From positions 324,001-388,000 of the forward strand of contig JAJGOT010000318.1 of assembly GCA_022457155.1 (NCBI GenBank): 64,000 nucleotides of DNA, written 5' to 3'. Shown here one piece after another: positions 62,105-64,000 of the stretch (position 1 is the first letter of the stretch; each line of letters opens with the position of its first letter). Source of the DNA: Cladopsammia gracilis (Eukaryota; Cnidaria; Anthozoa; Scleractinia; Dendrophylliidae). The translations under genes and the position numbers were made by a program. The notes below the pieces were generated by a model. The model was not told where the DNA came from. It saw only the letters and a list, made by a program, of their open reading frames with translations, and ran no database searches.

Positions 62105-63215
62105 GGTTGTCCAATACTCTCGACCTGATACGACCCGAAAAAGACATTTTTCGATCTGTACGGGTCGACAACTTGTTACGACCCGAAAAAGAGAACTGTC
62201 GATCCGAAAAATGCATCTCATTAGGGACACTTAGAAATTCTTCAACATGTTTGCGAGTTGGACCCTGCTGCAAGGTTGTCGACTCGTACGAGTCGTACGG
62301 ATCGACTAAGTAATTGTCGACCCGAAAAAGAGAATTGTCGATCCGAAAAATGCATCTCATTAGGGACACTTAGAAATTCTTCAACGTGTTTGCCAGTTAG
62401 GCCGTGCTGCAAGGTTGTCGACTCGTACGAGTCGTACGGATCGACAAAATAATTGTCGACCCGAAAAAGGGAATTGTCGATCCGAAAAATGCATCTCATT
62501 AGGGACACTTAGAAATTCTTCAACGTGTTTGCAAGTTGGACCCTGCTGCAAGGTTGTCGACTCGTACGAGTCGTACGGATCGACAAAATAATTGTCGACC
62601 CGAAAAAGGGAATTGTCGATCCGAAAAATGCATCTCATTAGGGACACTTAGAAATTCTTCAACGTGTTTGCAAGTTGGGCCCTGTTGCAAGGTTGTCGAC
62701 TCGTACGAGTCGTACGGATCGACAAAATAATTGTCGACCCGAAAAAGAGAATTGTCGATCCGAAAAATACATCTCATTAGGGACACTTAGAAATTCTTCA
62801 ACGTGTTTGCAAGTTGGACCCTGCTGCAAGGTTGTCGACTCGTACGAGTCGTACGGATCGACAAAATAATTGTCGACCCGAAAAAGGGAATTGTCGATCC
62901 GAAAAATGCATCTCATTAGGGACACTTAGAAATTCTTCAACGTGTTTGCAAGTTAGGCCGTGCTGCAAGGTTGTCGACTCGTACGAGTCGTACGGATCGA
63001 CAAAATAATTGTCGACCCGAAAAAAGGAAATTGTCGATCCGAAAAATGCATCTCATTAGGGACACTTAGAAATTCTTCAAAGTGTTTGCAAGTTAGGCCG
63101 TGCTGCAAGGTTGTCGACTCGTACGTGTCGTACGGATAGACAAAATAATTGTCGACCCGAAAAGGAAATTGTCGATCTGAAAAATGCATCTCATTGAGGA
63201 AACTTAGAAATTTTC
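62105..63215. repeat. 139-bp tandem satellite, about 8 units
   Basis: Units start every 139 bp (GGTTGTCGACTCGTACGAGT at about 62274, 62413, 62552, 62691, 62830 and 62969) and are nearly identical in the centre, diverging at both ends. Each contains the palindrome GACTCGTACGAGTC and TTGTCGA/TCGACAA pairs. Overlapping ORFs here are by-products of the repetition. Confidence 0.95.
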
Positions 63216-63690
63216 ACGAGGGATCATCGTTGTTGTATAGGTGGTTTGTGAAAGAAATGTTTTTGTGAAACGGTTAAGCGGTTTGGAAAAGCTAGACAGA
63301 GGGATCGTTAGTTTATATTTAGTTTATAGTTGTTCTTTGTTCTTTGATCGGATCACTAGTTTGATCCAAAGTACACCAGCAGGATTGTCGTCCAGTTACT
63401 TGCTTGAACTTCTCTTTTTTAGAGATCAAGCAATGACAGCAATTGCGTGAGCGGAGGCCGCGACTATTAAAGTACGAACCCGCGCTGGGCGCTAAAATTA
63501 TGGTTCGCTTTTTGTAACAAGAACAAAGTGAATTCAGCGATAACAATAACTAATTTGCTGTAAATGAATATAAACAGCAATAAACTAAAAGATGTTTCGC
63601 ATCATGAAATGAAATCGATCTGAAAGTATTTTTCAACCGAGATACGCGTTTTGTTGCGTATCTACTACTAGGTGTATAAAATTTACTGTT
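63216..63690. other. Non-coding, nothing recognised
   Basis: Short ORFs on both strands lack recognisable motifs, and no repeat structure is evident. Confidence 0.35.
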
Positions 63691-63705
63691 AATGGAGTAC
63701 GAGTT

Positions 63706-63790
63706 CCACTATGGTCGAATGGTTTGAGATTTCGCCTTCATACCCGGAATGACAGTCTGAGGGCGCGAGTTCAAAACGCGCTCAGCGCTT
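63706..63790 (+). repeat. tRNA-like (Ser/Leu-shaped) sequence, probable SINE head or relic
   Basis: Box-A-like TATGGTCGAATGGTTTGAG and box-B-like GCGAGTTCAAAACGC are separated by a long middle section, as in tRNAs with a long variable arm. The sequence is followed by a T-rich tract. Pairing of the acceptor stem is unconvincing. Confidence 0.35.
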
Positions 63791-64000
63791 TTTTTTCCTT
63801 TCTTTTTTTGGGACTAGACAGTATGAAAGTGACGTGCTGGGTTTTTTGTTTTTGAATGTGTGTTCGTTTAAAATCCTATGTTTAATTTTAAAAAGATATC
63901 GAACCGTGTCAGTGTGAAAACATAAGCTTACCTCTATATTGCGTTACGCGTTAGCATTTCGGCTCCAGTCATCTCTCGCCCGGGCTCTCGGGGCGGCCAT

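Noticed and set aside
61998..63189. Repeated 64-88 codon ORFs on both strands
   Set aside because: They recur with the 139-bp satellite period and differ only as the repeat differs, so they are by-products of repetition.

Overview
The window looks like repeat-rich, AT-rich nuclear DNA from an anthozoan cnidarian, most likely a stony coral. This rests on the mixture of element families present (a Polinton, Ty3/Gypsy, Penelope-like, RTE, CR1/L2 and L1/Tx1-type LINEs, Tc1/mariner, CMC-type, tRNA-derived SINEs, many foldback MITEs) and on repeat sequences I associate with corals. The species call is an inference, because no host marker gene is present.

Host backbone: twelve copies of one small exon lie on the + strand, starting near 1314, 3942, 24803, 42878, 45499, 46243, 57814, 58527, 58868, 60650, 61113 and 61811. 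Each is preceded by a pyrimidine tract and CAG/TAG, and eleven are followed by a GT donor. Exon lengths in those eleven are 51, 54, 57 or 66 nt, always a multiple of three, and each encodes a glutamine- and leucine-rich amphipathic peptide of the type QSDELLQSLQEQFDHMRQ. The exons sit in a duplicated intron sequence that carries a conserved hairpin. The whole window is best read as the exploded introns of a tandem-exon gene, with everything else inserted into them.

4.58-24.65 kb: a 20-kb Polinton (Maverick) with diverged terminal inverted repeats and a candidate 6-bp target duplication (GGCTAC). Its genes are a protein-primed type DNA polymerase B (+, heavily broken), a retroviral-type integrase (-), a run of small membrane and hypothetical proteins (-), a packaging ATPase and major capsid protein (-), a two-part coiled-coil membrane protein (+), a large late protein with C-terminal membrane anchor (-), and a possible minor capsid protein (+). 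Nearly every start codon follows a TATATA-type motif at 2-15 bp, and two divergent gene pairs share promoters of only 37 and 27 bp. The capsid gene is split by an L1/Tx1-type LINE with a perfect 15-bp target duplication. A Tc1/mariner derivative sits in the right terminal repeat.

25-40.5 kb: remnants of further Polinton DNA. They comprise a polymerase N-terminal fragment at 25.3-26.27 kb and a second copy of the capsid, coiled-coil and late-protein block at 28.4-37.3 kb. The second coiled-coil gene holds three nested insertions with clean target duplications: a Penelope-like fragment (13 bp), a 4.6-kb Gypsy element (5 bp) and a MITE (8 bp). A degraded unidentified minus-strand gene and a Penelope-like 3' part with a hammerhead-ribozyme core follow.

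40.5-47.3 kb: CR1/L2-type LINE tails, one interrupted by an RTE LINE, with MITEs and three host exon copies. 47.3-57.8 kb: a 10.5-kb CMC (CACTA/Chapaev)-like element with CACTGG termini, dense ACATGTAAAT subterminal motifs, a 32-bp minisatellite and an internal inverted duplication, inserted just upstream of a host exon. 57.8-64 kb: six more exon copies, a Crypton/KIAA1958-like exon fragment, a 139-bp satellite and a tRNA-like sequence. No CRISPR arrays, rRNA genes or prokaryotic operons are present.
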